Made by a program: the position numbers and the translations under genes. Under the pieces are notes generated by a model that did not search any database, was not told the DNA's origin, and saw nothing but the letters and a program-made list of their open reading frames with translations. Below, in pieces: positions 1-6,520 of a DNA stretch of 12,770 nt; positions within the stretch are counted from its first letter, which is position 1; each line of letters starts with the position of its first letter. The stretch is from RGIG3009 sp045630285 (lineage in GTDB: Bacteria; Bacillota; Clostridia; Oscillospirales; Acutalibacteraceae). Where the stretch lies: positions 1-12,770 of the forward strand of contig JAZQSX010000038.1 of assembly GCA_045630285.1 (NCBI GenBank). The letters run 5' to 3'.

Positions 1-98
1 CCCCCCGCCCATAGACTTCCCGTTTAGTATGAGCTATCTGGATAACAAATGGTTATAATTTTTTGCAACCGGCGCGCGCCAAAAATGTTGAAAAATAT

Positions 99-115
99 TT
101 ATGCAAAATGCATAA
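99..115. repeat. operator-like palindrome
   Basis: TTATGCA, AAA, TGCATAA: a perfect 7-bp inverted repeat with a 3-bp centre, the size and symmetry expected for a dimeric DNA-binding protein. The half-site TGCATAAT recurs at 146-153 across the -10 box of P1. It could be an operator for a phage regulator; the small HTH-like protein at 590-859 is a possible binder, but no evidence links them directly. Confidence 0.4.
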
Positions 116-124
116 TTTGTCAAG

Positions 125-153
125 TTGCAAAATGGTGTACCTACCTGCATAAT
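125..153 (+). promoter_or_regulatory. candidate sigma-A promoter P1
   Basis: TTGCAA (125-130), a 17-nt spacer and CATAAT (148-153) match the consensus at 4/6 and 5/6 positions with ideal spacing. It lies next to the 99-115 palindrome and includes one of the TGCAAAATG repeats in its -35, so a repressor or activator bound there could control it. Inferred from sequence only. Confidence 0.4.
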
Positions 154-219
154 ATCACAAACTGTATAAAATGTCAATACCGAAGATACAAAAAGTTAGC
201 TTTAATTTTTTTTTTTTAG

Positions 220-248
220 TTGCAAAGCGCGCAACAATATGTTATAAT
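220..248 (+). promoter_or_regulatory. sigma-A promoter P2 for the replication genes
   Basis: TTGCAA (220-225), a 17-nt spacer and a perfect TATAAT (243-248). The A/T-rich run just upstream (201-217) could act as an UP element. Transcription would begin near 255, giving a leader of about 58 nt before the first gene at 313. This is the best promoter in the left region. Confidence 0.65.
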
Positions 249-312
249 AGAATTGAGGGATAATGCACGAATCCCACAAAAGAGGGCTGATTGAGGAGGT
301 ACGAACATAACT

Positions 313-516
313 ATGAGTGAGAAAACAAGATACGATTGGTTGCAAGAAGCGGATAGCTTCCTGTTTAACTGGATCAATGCGACAGGGAAGGATCCTTCGA
401 AGGAAGACGTAATAGCTGAATGCATTGAGTTCAATGATCCACCCTATAACACAAGAGAGTACGGCGAAACACTCTGGAGCTATATCGACGAGATTATCGA
501 CGAGATTATGGAATGA
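313..516 (+). CDS. small acidic protein of unknown function
   Basis: First gene of the window, 67 residues. It is rich in Asp and Glu, with aromatic residues along its length (Trp at 9, 20 and 55) and an acidic C-terminus (DEIIDEIME), so it should be a strongly negative, probably helical cytosolic protein. I do not recognise its family. AGGAGG at 294-299 is about 13 nt from the ATG, a rather long spacing. It is the first gene downstream of promoter P2, so it is likely made early. Small acidic early proteins of phages often bind host enzymes or mimic DNA, but that is speculation here. A strong hairpin follows the stop codon at 525-549. Confidence 0.7.
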   Translation: MSEKTRYDWLQEADSFLFNWINATGKDPSKEDVIAECIEFNDPPYNTREYGETLWSYIDEIIDEIME

Positions 517-524
517 GTTTCTGA

Positions 525-549
525 GGGGCTGCACTCGGAGAGCAGCCCC
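525..549 (+). other. strong intergenic RNA hairpin
   Basis: GGGGCTGC and GCAGCCCC form a perfect 8-bp GC-rich stem with a 9-nt loop, 9 nt after the stop of the first gene. No T-run follows, so it is not a standard intrinsic terminator for + transcription. It may stabilise or mark a processing point in the mRNA, or act as a pause site ahead of the regulated start at 590. Confidence 0.5.
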
Positions 550-555
550 ATCCCA

Positions 556-589
556 ACCCGAAAGGGTATCAAAACATGGAGGTGATACC
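556..589 (+). promoter_or_regulatory. hairpins around the RBS of the HTH-like gene
   Basis: Two possible stems share bases. ACCC-GAAA-GGGT (556-567) is a GNRA-capped hairpin. GGTATCA (565-571) pairs perfectly with TGATACC (583-589), leaving an 11-nt loop that contains GGAGG (578-582) and ending immediately before the ATG at 590. Because 565-567 is used by both stems, they cannot form together. Such an arrangement could tune translation of the gene at 590. Confidence 0.35.
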
Positions 590-859
590 ATGCCAAAGAG
601 ATACAAAGTTATCTGTCTAAATACCGGCGAGATCTACGAAACAGTTACCGCAGCGGCACAAGCTGAGGCTGTAAACAAGTCGAGCATGGCAAGAGCAGTA
701 AACGGAGAGATCAAGCATCTGCATGGCAAGATCTACACCTACTACACCGAGGATATGCAAGCTATGGATCCGGGCGAACTGATACGAGTACGTAAGAAAG
801 CACTAAATCGGGCGTATGGGATCGAGCTGAAGGGAGTGCAGGAGAGTGGCAAGAAGTAG
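590..859 (+). CDS. small NUMOD1/HTH-like DNA-binding protein
   Basis: 89 residues, basic. I chose ATG 590 because GGAGG at 578-582 is well spaced; the frame is open back to 425, but that upstream part overlaps another gene. Residues 5-50 follow the pattern of NUMOD1-like modular DNA-binding repeats: TGEIYETV, then an alanine-rich helix, then a second helix ending in ARAVNG and a terminal aromatic strand. The N-terminus of the next gene (residues 7-51) has the same layout, with about 14 of 45 positions identical by my alignment. The C-terminal third is Arg/Lys-rich. It overlaps the next gene by 14 nt, so the two are translationally coupled. It could regulate phage promoters or bind DNA ends during replication. 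The domain family is a pattern-based call and the role is inferred. Confidence 0.65.
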   Translation: MPKRYKVICLNTGEIYETVTAAAQAEAVNKSSMARAVNGEIKHLHGKIYTYYTEDMQAMDPGELIRVRKKALNRAYGIELKGVQESGKK

Positions 860-1814
860 AACACAGATCTATGTACCGCAAACCGGCACGATCTACCCAA
901 GTATAGCAGCCGCTTCGGCGGCTCTGGGTGTCGATGCGTCCAACATAGGCAAAGCAGTAAGAGGTAGCCGAAAATCTGCCGGAGGATACAATTTTGTGGC
1001 TGTTACGGCAGATATAGCCCCGGATACGCTAAAGTGGATCAATCAGGCAGTAGAGCAGAGCTTATCACCACGGCAAAAGCAGAGACAAGCCAAACGCCGC
1101 AAGCAAGGCTTTGGCAGGCTATCAGCCGAGGAGAAAGCAGCAGCAAAGTCAAGAGCCAAGGCAGCGAGAGAGCTACAAGGAGTTGTTCGTGAGACAAACA
1201 AGCTGTTAGAGCAGTACCGTAAGCAAGGACTGGACAGCATCTCTGTAGTAGTTCCAGAGTTGGAAAAGCTAAAGGATATCATCGGACGCAACCGCAAAGG
1301 CGGATTTAATGCTGGAGCCAAGAACCTCGCACAGTTTACCGAACGAGAAGTGAGAGCACTAACCGAGGCGCTGCAAAGGCAGCTGAACCGAAAAGGATTT
1401 AAGGATCTTGAAGCCGCAGAGAGTAGAAAACAAGGAATTGCATATCAGTTTGGTTTGGGATCTCCTGCCGAGCTGGATAACTACGCTGATGTCCTACCGA
1501 GTTTGTGGCACGTCTTAGAGCTTGCACGTGCTACACAAGCAAAAGGTTATGATCGAAGTTTATATAACGCTGTATCAGAGGCAATGCAAGCCGGCTTTGA
1601 TCCGGAGGAGCTTAAAGGCGTCCTCGATCAGATGGCGGCAGAGCATGAGGGTTATATCGAGGAAAAAACGGAGGCAGAGGACACCGGGACAGAGATTCCA
1701 ACTCTTGACTATACCGAGCTATCCCAAAAGTATGCGGATATGCTGCAAGCGCAGGAAGATATGAATGAGTTTGACGATCTAACCGGCGATGACTGGATCA
1801 CACTGGATAGCTAA
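846..1814 (+). CDS. candidate terminal protein with N-terminal HTH-like module
   Basis: 322 residues from GTG 846, preceded by GGGAG at 832-836. It sits immediately upstream of the protein-primed polymerase, the place of the terminal protein in phi29, where that protein (266 residues) offers a hydroxyl for the first nucleotide and stays bound to the 5' ends. Architecture: a NUMOD1/HTH-like module at 7-52; a strongly basic segment at about 75-110 (QKQRQAKRRKQ) suited to DNA binding; helical charged stretches at 110-200; and an acidic C-terminus from about 265 (EEKTEAED, DDLTGDDW). A basic N-terminus with an acidic C-terminal part is the charge layout of phi29-type terminal proteins. The priming Ser, Thr or Tyr cannot be picked out by eye. 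No direct sequence match to phi29 gp3 is evident, so the assignment rests on position, size and charge. Another DNA-binding replication protein is the alternative. Confidence 0.6.
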   Translation: MARSRTQIYVPQTGTIYPSIAAASAALGVDASNIGKAVRGSRKSAGGYNFVAVTADIAPDTLKWINQAVEQSLSPRQKQRQAKRRKQGFGRLSAEEKAAAKSRAKAARELQGVVRETNKLLEQYRKQGLDSISVVVPELEKLKDIIGRNRKGGFNAGAKNLAQFTEREVRALTEALQRQLNRKGFKDLEAAESRKQGIAYQFGLGSPAELDNYADVLPSLWHVLELARATQAKGYDRSLYNAVSEAMQAGFDPEELKGVLDQMAAEHEGYIEEKTEAEDTGTEIPTLDYTELSQKYADMLQAQEDMNEFDDLTGDDWITLDS

Positions 1815-1826
1815 GGAGGGGATCAG

Positions 1827-4034
1827 ATGCAAGCTATCGCAAACAAGATAAGATGCAAGTGGTCGGCGTTTGACTGGACACAAGTCAAGGCACCCGGAGC
1901 GAGCTATCGGAGAGATCACAAGTACAGCCCTATCATAGCTTCTTTTGATCTTGAGAGCACTAACTATCATGACATGTTTAGTATCATGTATGTTTGGACT
2001 TTTACGATCGAGGATCAGACTGCATGGGGGCGGACGTGGGAAGATCTCAGGGAGTTTTTGGCAGATGCCAAAGAGCACCTAAAGATCAACTTTAACCACA
2101 AGCTTATAGTACTCGATCAAAACTTAAAGCATGACTTTGGATTTTTTAAGCGTGAGGTGCCGATCGAGGGCGATCTGATCGCCAAGAGCAGCCACGAGGT
2201 ACTTATGTGTACTGTTTTTGATTGCATGGAGTTTAGAGACACTCTAAACTATACCGAAAAATCGCTTGACGAGATGGGTAAAGAGATAGGCTATCCCAAG
2301 ATCCACGGGTATGACTATGCAAAGATCCGACACTCTGAGACCGAGCTGACGCCATTTGAGCTTGACTACTGCTGCACAGATACCGAGGTACTGATCGAGT
2401 ACTTTCGGCGAGAAGCAGAGCGCTATGGAGGTATCGGAAAGGTACCGCTAACGGCAACACAGAGAGTTAAGAGACTGTTAAGCGCTCGTATGCGAGAGCT
2501 TGACAAGTCTGGGCTTATGATGAATATGGTACGAAAACGGCAACTTAATCCGTCCGATCCAGAGGATCGAGAAACTTTAAAGCTTTTGCGTATCGCATTT
2601 TTTGGAGGATATAACTATTGCACTACCATGTACAAAGGCGCATTGATCCCCAACGTAGACGACTATGATGCAGACAGCCACTATATAGCTCAGATCTTGC
2701 TCCACAAGTTTCCACGCGACAAGTTTACCGAGATCAGAGCGCCAAAAACTAAAGCCGAGATATCTGCACTGATCAATCACCAAGGCATATACAAAAACAA
2801 GGCTATGTTAATAACATTTAGCTTTGCGCCTACAGATCAGAGCAAGGACGGACTGAGAGCCAAGTATCCAGAGATAGCATTTTTGCCGATTTACACAAAA
2901 AACTATCATAAAAGAGAGCTGGCAGACCGTAGATCTATGATCACTAAAAAGATGCAGAGCATGGGAACCGGTACCATGACACTTACCGATATTGATTTTA
3001 GACTGATGTATAAGTGGTACCATATCGGACGGATCACGATCACCAAGGTTTTGGCAACTGAGTACGGCAGTTTACCGCAGTATATCACCAGCAGCTGTAT
3101 GGAGTTATACAGCAAAAAGAGATCCGCTAAAGCAGAACTAAAGCGGATCAAAGAAGAACGGGAGCCGACTGCCGAGGAGCAAGCAGCCTATGATCTTATC
3201 AAATCTTTCCTGAATCGAATTTACGGTATCTTTGTGCAGGATCCGGTGCGTACTAACTACATCTTTGACGGTAGCAATGTAGTGATAGACAAACAGCAGC
3301 GGATCCGCACCAAAAAGACGCAGTTTGCACCGGTACTTTACCAATGGGGCGTATGGGTTGCATCATGGGCAAGGTACGAGCTGCTTACGCTGCTCGGTGC
3401 TCTGGCTCTGGATCAGACAGAGCACGGCGAGAGGTTTAACTATAGAGTGCTGTACTCTGATACCGATTCGATCAAGGGATTTGACTTAGACAATACTATT
3501 ATAGCACGATATAACGAAAAAGTCAAGGAGAGAGTGCGAGAGTACTGCCGGCGGAACCGGTTAGACTTTGCGCAGCTCGATGGACTGGGTGAATTTAAAC
3601 GCGAACACTATGATTATTTTAAGGCTATCGGGCAAAAGGCATATGCATACTGTACCCCCAAAGGCGAATTTGTATATAGAGTATCTGGACTGGCTCGCCC
3701 CCACTGGGACGATAAAGCAGGCAGAGAAGTAAGTTATTTCGACAAGTTTGACACGATTGCTGAAAAGTTTGAGGCATTTGAGCAGGATATGGAGATAGAT
3801 CCAGACGAGACCGGATTGATTCAATCAATCTATGGAGGAGAGCGAGAACCGGAGGAGATCACAGACTACCAAGGCAACACGATCACAGTCAAGATAAGAT
3901 CTTATGTGCTCCTACAGCCGCAAGGATTTAAGAGCAACCCGGATATACTGGATATGCTGCAAGACCTCGATCCGGAGCGTTTTGAACTGATGATGGATAA
4001 GTTTGGAACGATAGGAGGTGGAAAGTATGATTGA
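1827..4034 (+). CDS. protein-primed family B DNA polymerase
   Basis: 735 residues, with AAGGAGGGG at 1813-1821 before the ATG. It copies the linear phage DNA starting from the terminal protein. Exonuclease motifs: Exo I D41-L-E43, Exo II NLKHD at 99-103, Exo III Y181-x3-D185. Polymerase motifs: A with D281 and Y286, B as K459-x3-N463 then R-I-Y466-G467, C as YSDTDS at 543-548, and the K-x-Y motif at 604-606. This order is that of phi29-like protein-primed polymerases, with proofreading and polymerase domains in one chain. It is about 160 residues longer than the phi29 enzyme (572): the A-to-B interval, where the terminal-protein-binding TPR1 lies, and the C-terminal part after motif C are both longer. 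Motif A reads DSHYI instead of NSLYP, and motif B has Arg in place of the usual Ser. All catalytic acidic residues are present, so it should be active. Confidence 0.95.
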   Translation: MQAIANKIRCKWSAFDWTQVKAPGASYRRDHKYSPIIASFDLESTNYHDMFSIMYVWTFTIEDQTAWGRTWEDLREFLADAKEHLKINFNHKLIVLDQNLKHDFGFFKREVPIEGDLIAKSSHEVLMCTVFDCMEFRDTLNYTEKSLDEMGKEIGYPKIHGYDYAKIRHSETELTPFELDYCCTDTEVLIEYFRREAERYGGIGKVPLTATQRVKRLLSARMRELDKSGLMMNMVRKRQLNPSDPEDRETLKLLRIAFFGGYNYCTTMYKGALIPNVDDYDADSHYIAQILLHKFPRDKFTEIRAPKTKAEISALINHQGIYKNKAMLITFSFAPTDQSKDGLRAKYPEIAFLPIYTKNYHKRELADRRSMITKKMQSMGTGTMTLTDIDFRLMYKWYHIGRITITKVLATEYGSLPQYITSSCMELYSKKRSAKAELKRIKEEREPTAEEQAAYDLIKSFLNRIYGIFVQDPVRTNYIFDGSNVVIDKQQRIRTKKTQFAPVLYQWGVWVASWARYELLTLLGALALDQTEHGERFNYRVLYSDTDSIKGFDLDNTIIARYNEKVKERVREYCRRNRLDFAQLDGLGEFKREHYDYFKAIGQKAYAYCTPKGEFVYRVSGLARPHWDDKAGREVSYFDKFDTIAEKFEAFEQDMEIDPDETGLIQSIYGGEREPEEITDYQGNTITVKIRSYVLLQPQGFKSNPDILDMLQDLDPERFELMMDKFGTIGGGKYD

Positions 4035-4371
4035 TAAAAAAGAATTAGATCAAGTGCTGACAGATCAACTAAGAAAGATCAAGATGCACCGAATCGCCGG
4101 GATCACACTCATAGACTATAGCTACAAGCTTACAGTTATAGATAAGGATCATGAGATGCACACCATAAGATGTGCATCTCATGACCGGCTCTTAGAACTG
4201 ATAAAGCGAAGCCGTAACCAGCAGAGATATATCTATAGGGTAATTTTGGTTATGAAGCTCGACAGCATGACGTGGCAATGCAGCACGACAAAAGAGGTTG
4301 ATATATCAAAAGATCTTTTGTTGCTTGACAAAATGTATAAAATCTTTTATAATGGAGGTAAGTATATATGA
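4027..4371 (+). CDS. small hypothetical protein downstream of polymerase
   Basis: 114 residues from ATG 4027, chosen because AGGAGG at 4013-4018 is 8 nt upstream. An in-frame GTG at 4018 overlaps that RBS and is unlikely. It overlaps the polymerase end by 8 nt. The protein is basic in the first half (DQLRKIKMHR) and alternates beta-like and charged stretches; I do not recognise a family. Two features are embedded in it: a perfect 14-bp inverted repeat at 4149-4184 (codons for DHEMHTIRCASHD) and a full-consensus promoter across its last codons. Its place beside the polymerase suggests a replication accessory role, such as the small DNA-binding proteins of phi29 early operons, but this is inference only. 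Confidence 0.75.
   Translation: MIDKKELDQVLTDQLRKIKMHRIAGITLIDYSYKLTVIDKDHEMHTIRCASHDRLLELIKRSRNQQRYIYRVILVMKLDSMTWQCSTTKEVDISKDLLLLDKMYKIFYNGGKYI
4149..4184. repeat. perfect 14-bp inverted repeat inside a gene
   Basis: The left arm 4149-4162 (TCATGAGATGCACA) and right arm 4171-4184 are exact reverse complements, separated by 8 bp. As RNA this is a stable intragenic hairpin; as DNA it is a large symmetric site. No T-run follows, so it is not an intrinsic terminator. It ends 140 bp before the -35 box of the consensus promoter at 4325. Confidence 0.8.
4325..4353 (+). promoter_or_regulatory. full-consensus sigma-A promoter
   Basis: TTGACA (4325-4330), exactly 17 nt, TATAAT (4348-4353): 12 of 12 consensus bases, lying in the last codons of the 114-residue gene. 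Transcription should begin near 4360, which is downstream of the GGAGG (4354-4358) serving the gene at 4368. Transcripts from here would therefore start about 8 nt before that ATG without its RBS, and would serve mainly the packaging and structural genes that follow. Confidence 0.75.
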
Positions 4372-4655
4372 TTGATATAAACCTTATGGCAACAGATTTT
4401 GATTCCGAGCTGGATAAAGTAATGGAATGGAACAACGAAAAAAGAGAAATCAAACTGCAAGAGCGTGGCGCAGGTGTAAATGCTTATAGACTCAGAGCGT
4501 TTTTGCAGGAGTTAACAGCACTATCAGACAAATATGGGATCTATATCGAGGGTTGTGGGTGTTGTGGATCTCCGTGGCTCAACGATATTCAAGCCGGTAA
4601 GAACTACGATAACCTCACCTATGGACAAGATAACAGATACAAGGTGGATGAATGA
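4368..4655 (+). CDS. small Cys-rich-motif hypothetical protein
   Basis: 95 residues, ATG overlapping the previous stop as ATGA, with GGAGG at 4354-4358. The N-terminal half is helical and charged. The second half reads as a helix, a short strand (YGIYIEG) and then CGCCGSPWL at about 63-71, whose three cysteines could hold a metal, and a hydrophilic C-terminus. I have an impression of similar CGCCGSP segments in other phage hypothetical proteins but cannot name a function. The promoter at 4325-4353 lies across its RBS, so it is translated with its own RBS only from read-through mRNA of the upstream operon, or from an almost leaderless message. Confidence 0.75.
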   Translation: MIDINLMATDFDSELDKVMEWNNEKREIKLQERGAGVNAYRLRAFLQELTALSDKYGIYIEGCGCCGSPWLNDIQAGKNYDNLTYGQDNRYKVDE

Positions 4656-4679
4656 TACTGATAGGGGGCTATGATTAGA

Positions 4680-5795
4680 ATGGCAAGTAAGTACTATAGC
4701 TATTCCAAGATCGACAAGATCAAAGCGACATATAACCTCATCATCGGACAGCGCTCCAACGGTAAGACGTTTGGAGCCTGCCGTAAGATCATAGATGCCT
4801 ATGTAAAGACCGGCAAGCCCTCGGCGTATATCAGACGCATGGAGGAAATGATCCGACCTACCCACCTCGCCGGACTCTTTAACCCTCACATAGAGCACAT
4901 AGAGGAGATAACAGAGCATAAGTATAATCACGTTGTATATTGTCAGCATAAGTTTTATCTTGCTCGGTTTGACGAGGACGATAAAGGCAGATGGGTAAAG
5001 ACGGCGCAGGATCTCACCCCGTTTTGTATGACATATGCGATATCTACAGCCGAGACAACAAAAGGCACGGATCCGGGCGAGGTAGCAATGATCCTCTTTG
5101 ACGAGTTTATCACACGACAGTTTTATCTTGCAAACGAGTTTGTAAAGTATCAAAACTTGCTCAGCTCGATCATAAGAGACAGACCCAACGTGCAAATTTA
5201 TATGCTTGCAAACACTGTATCTAAGCATTGTCCTTACTTTAGAGATATGGGGCTTTACCGCATATCTCAACAGGAGCAGGGTACTATAGACGTGTACACG
5301 ATGGGCAAAAGCGGCACCAAGATCGCCGTGGAGTACTGTAGCCCATCCAAGGCAACGCAAAAGATAAGCAAATACTTTGCTTTTGATAACCCACAGCTTG
5401 ACATGATCACCAAGGGATCTTGGGAGATCGCTATGTACAGACATGCGCCGGAGCAACTGAGTCAGTACCCGATTTTGCTAACGTTTTTTGTAGTGTTTGA
5501 CGGTAAGACTGTGCAAGGGGATATCTACCAATATAAAGATAACCCCCTGATCTTCTGGCACCCAAAGACCACACCAATCAAAGACCCCGACAACACGATC
5601 ATATATAGCGAGGATCACGAGGACGGCAACCCCCTGCATCAGATGGACATCAGGGCAGCGCAGACCAAGGCGCAAAAGATCATATATAGTTTGTGCCAAC
5701 AGCGCAAGACGTTTTTTAGTGATAACGAGACAGGCGAAGTTATAGCCAACTGGATCAAGTTTGCTGTAAACGCTCACGCGAAAGTAGCGATATAA
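4680..5795 (+). CDS. DNA packaging (encapsidation) ATPase, phi29 gp16-like
   Basis: 371 residues from ATG 4680. The alternative ATG 4671, three codons earlier, is only 2 nt from the AGGGGG RBS (4663-4668), so I prefer 4680. It is the motor that drives phage DNA into the empty head through the connector. Walker A is GQRSNGKT at 23-30; Walker B is VAMILFDE at 135-142, with the catalytic Glu at 142. The segment LANTVSKHCPYF near 176-187 resembles the conserved stretch after Walker B in phi29-type motors. Length is close to phi29 gp16 (332). The C-terminal part should correspond to the nuclease-like RNA- and DNA-binding domain. In phi29 the motor also needs a packaging RNA; none could be recognised in this window. 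The gene opens the packaging and structural block, ahead of the exonuclease and connector. Confidence 0.9.
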   Translation: MASKYYSYSKIDKIKATYNLIIGQRSNGKTFGACRKIIDAYVKTGKPSAYIRRMEEMIRPTHLAGLFNPHIEHIEEITEHKYNHVVYCQHKFYLARFDEDDKGRWVKTAQDLTPFCMTYAISTAETTKGTDPGEVAMILFDEFITRQFYLANEFVKYQNLLSSIIRDRPNVQIYMLANTVSKHCPYFRDMGLYRISQQEQGTIDVYTMGKSGTKIAVEYCSPSKATQKISKYFAFDNPQLDMITKGSWEIAMYRHAPEQLSQYPILLTFFVVFDGKTVQGDIYQYKDNPLIFWHPKTTPIKDPDNTIIYSEDHEDGNPLHQMDIRAAQTKAQKIIYSLCQQRKTFFSDNETGEVIANWIKFAVNAHAKVAI

Positions 5796-5805
5796 GGAGG
5801 AAATC

Positions 5806-6513
5806 ATGAGGATTTGCTTAGATACTGAGACAACCGGCTTGGAGCCGGCAAGCGGTGACGAGATCTTGCAGCTCTCGATCGTGGACGCTGACACAAAGCA
5901 AATAATTTTTGACAAGTATTTCAAGCCGGAGCATAAGACAGAGTGGGCGGACGCTGCAAGGGTCAACCAGATCACGCCGGAGATGGTCAAAGAATGCAAA
6001 CCCATCAGAGAATACTATACAGATATCCAAAATATCTTTGATAGTGCCGAGGAAATCCTCGGATACAATACACGATTTGACCTGAAGTTTTTGGAGGTAA
6101 CGGCGAGCATAGCGCCGTTAAAGTCCGCCAAAATCGTGGACGTTATGCAAGAATATGGAAACTGCTATGGACGTTGGGACGCTGCACGGCACAGTTATAA
6201 ATGGGTAAAGCTCGTGGAGGCAGCGGAGCACTTTGGCTTTGATTGGGATCAGTATCCGGCTCACAACTCGCTTGGAGATGTTTTTGCAACTTTACATATA
6301 TATGAGGCTATGCGGGATACAACGATGTACTATATTGCGCAGTGTTTTTATAGTGATGGCACAAACATCAAATGCATCTTAGATTATTTTGGACACGCTA
6401 AGAGGGTACTGTATCAGATGGAACAGCGCCGGGAGGACGTGGACAGATCGCAGATAGTAGCAGTACGGCAGGACGGAACGCCGGAGCTTGTAGTGCAACA
6501 CCCCCCATTTTAA
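5806..6513 (+). CDS. DnaQ-like DEDDh 3'-5' exonuclease
   Basis: 235 residues, with AAGGAGG at 5794-5800. The RNase T/DnaQ fold is clear: Exo I D6-T-E8-TTGLEP, Exo II with N88 and D92 in GYNTRFDLKFL, and Exo III H153-x4-D158 in HNSLGDVFAT, so this is the DEDDh subclass with all four acids and the histidine present. These enzymes remove nucleotides from 3' ends of single-stranded DNA or RNA. The catalytic domain fills the first 170 residues; the last 65 (including a basic-acidic helix around 198-215) have no recognised domain. The polymerase already has its own proofreading domain, so a separate exonuclease is unexpected. Its place between the packaging ATPase and the connector may indicate trimming of DNA or RNA in late infection, or degradation of host nucleic acid; this is inference. 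Confidence 0.9.
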   Translation: MRICLDTETTGLEPASGDEILQLSIVDADTKQIIFDKYFKPEHKTEWADAARVNQITPEMVKECKPIREYYTDIQNIFDSAEEILGYNTRFDLKFLEVTASIAPLKSAKIVDVMQEYGNCYGRWDAARHSYKWVKLVEAAEHFGFDWDQYPAHNSLGDVFATLHIYEAMRDTTMYYIAQCFYSDGTNIKCILDYFGHAKRVLYQMEQRREDVDRSQIVAVRQDGTPELVVQHPPF

Positions 6514-6520
6514 TATTTTT

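Larger units (their letters stand above)
1..312. promoter_or_regulatory. gene-free AT-rich leader with promoters and repeats
   Basis: No credible coding frame is present. The stretch is AT-rich with isolated GC islands, including the self-complementary GGCGCGCGCC at 71-80. It holds two sigma-A-like promoters built on the same TTGCAA -35 box (listed separately), an isolated TATAAT at 54-59 without a good -35, a 17-bp palindrome at 99-115, and TGCAAAATG repeated at 102-110 and 126-134. A T-rich run covers 201-217. A small GGGAT/ATCCC hairpin (257-261 with 271-275) would sit at the 5' end of the transcript from the 243-248 box. The layout suggests the regulated start of a rightward early operon. 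A packaging RNA could also lie in such a region in phi29 relatives, but nothing here identifies one. Confidence 0.6.

Noticed and set aside
54..59. TATAAT as a third promoter
   Set aside because: No acceptable -35 hexamer at 16-18 nt upstream.
201..217. T-run as an intrinsic terminator
   Set aside because: Only a weak A/T-rich 4-bp stem precedes it; more likely promoter-associated AT-rich DNA.
1..312. Packaging RNA (pRNA) gene
   Set aside because: A gp16-like motor suggests one might exist, but no multi-helix RNA fold could be supported by eye here.
425..589. Longer N-terminus for the 590-859 gene
   Set aside because: The extension overlaps the first gene and the hairpin region, and a good RBS precedes ATG 590.
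4524..5456. 310-residue open frame on the minus strand
   Set aside because: It lies fully antisense to the packaging ATPase and has no sensible RBS or domain; a shadow of the real gene.
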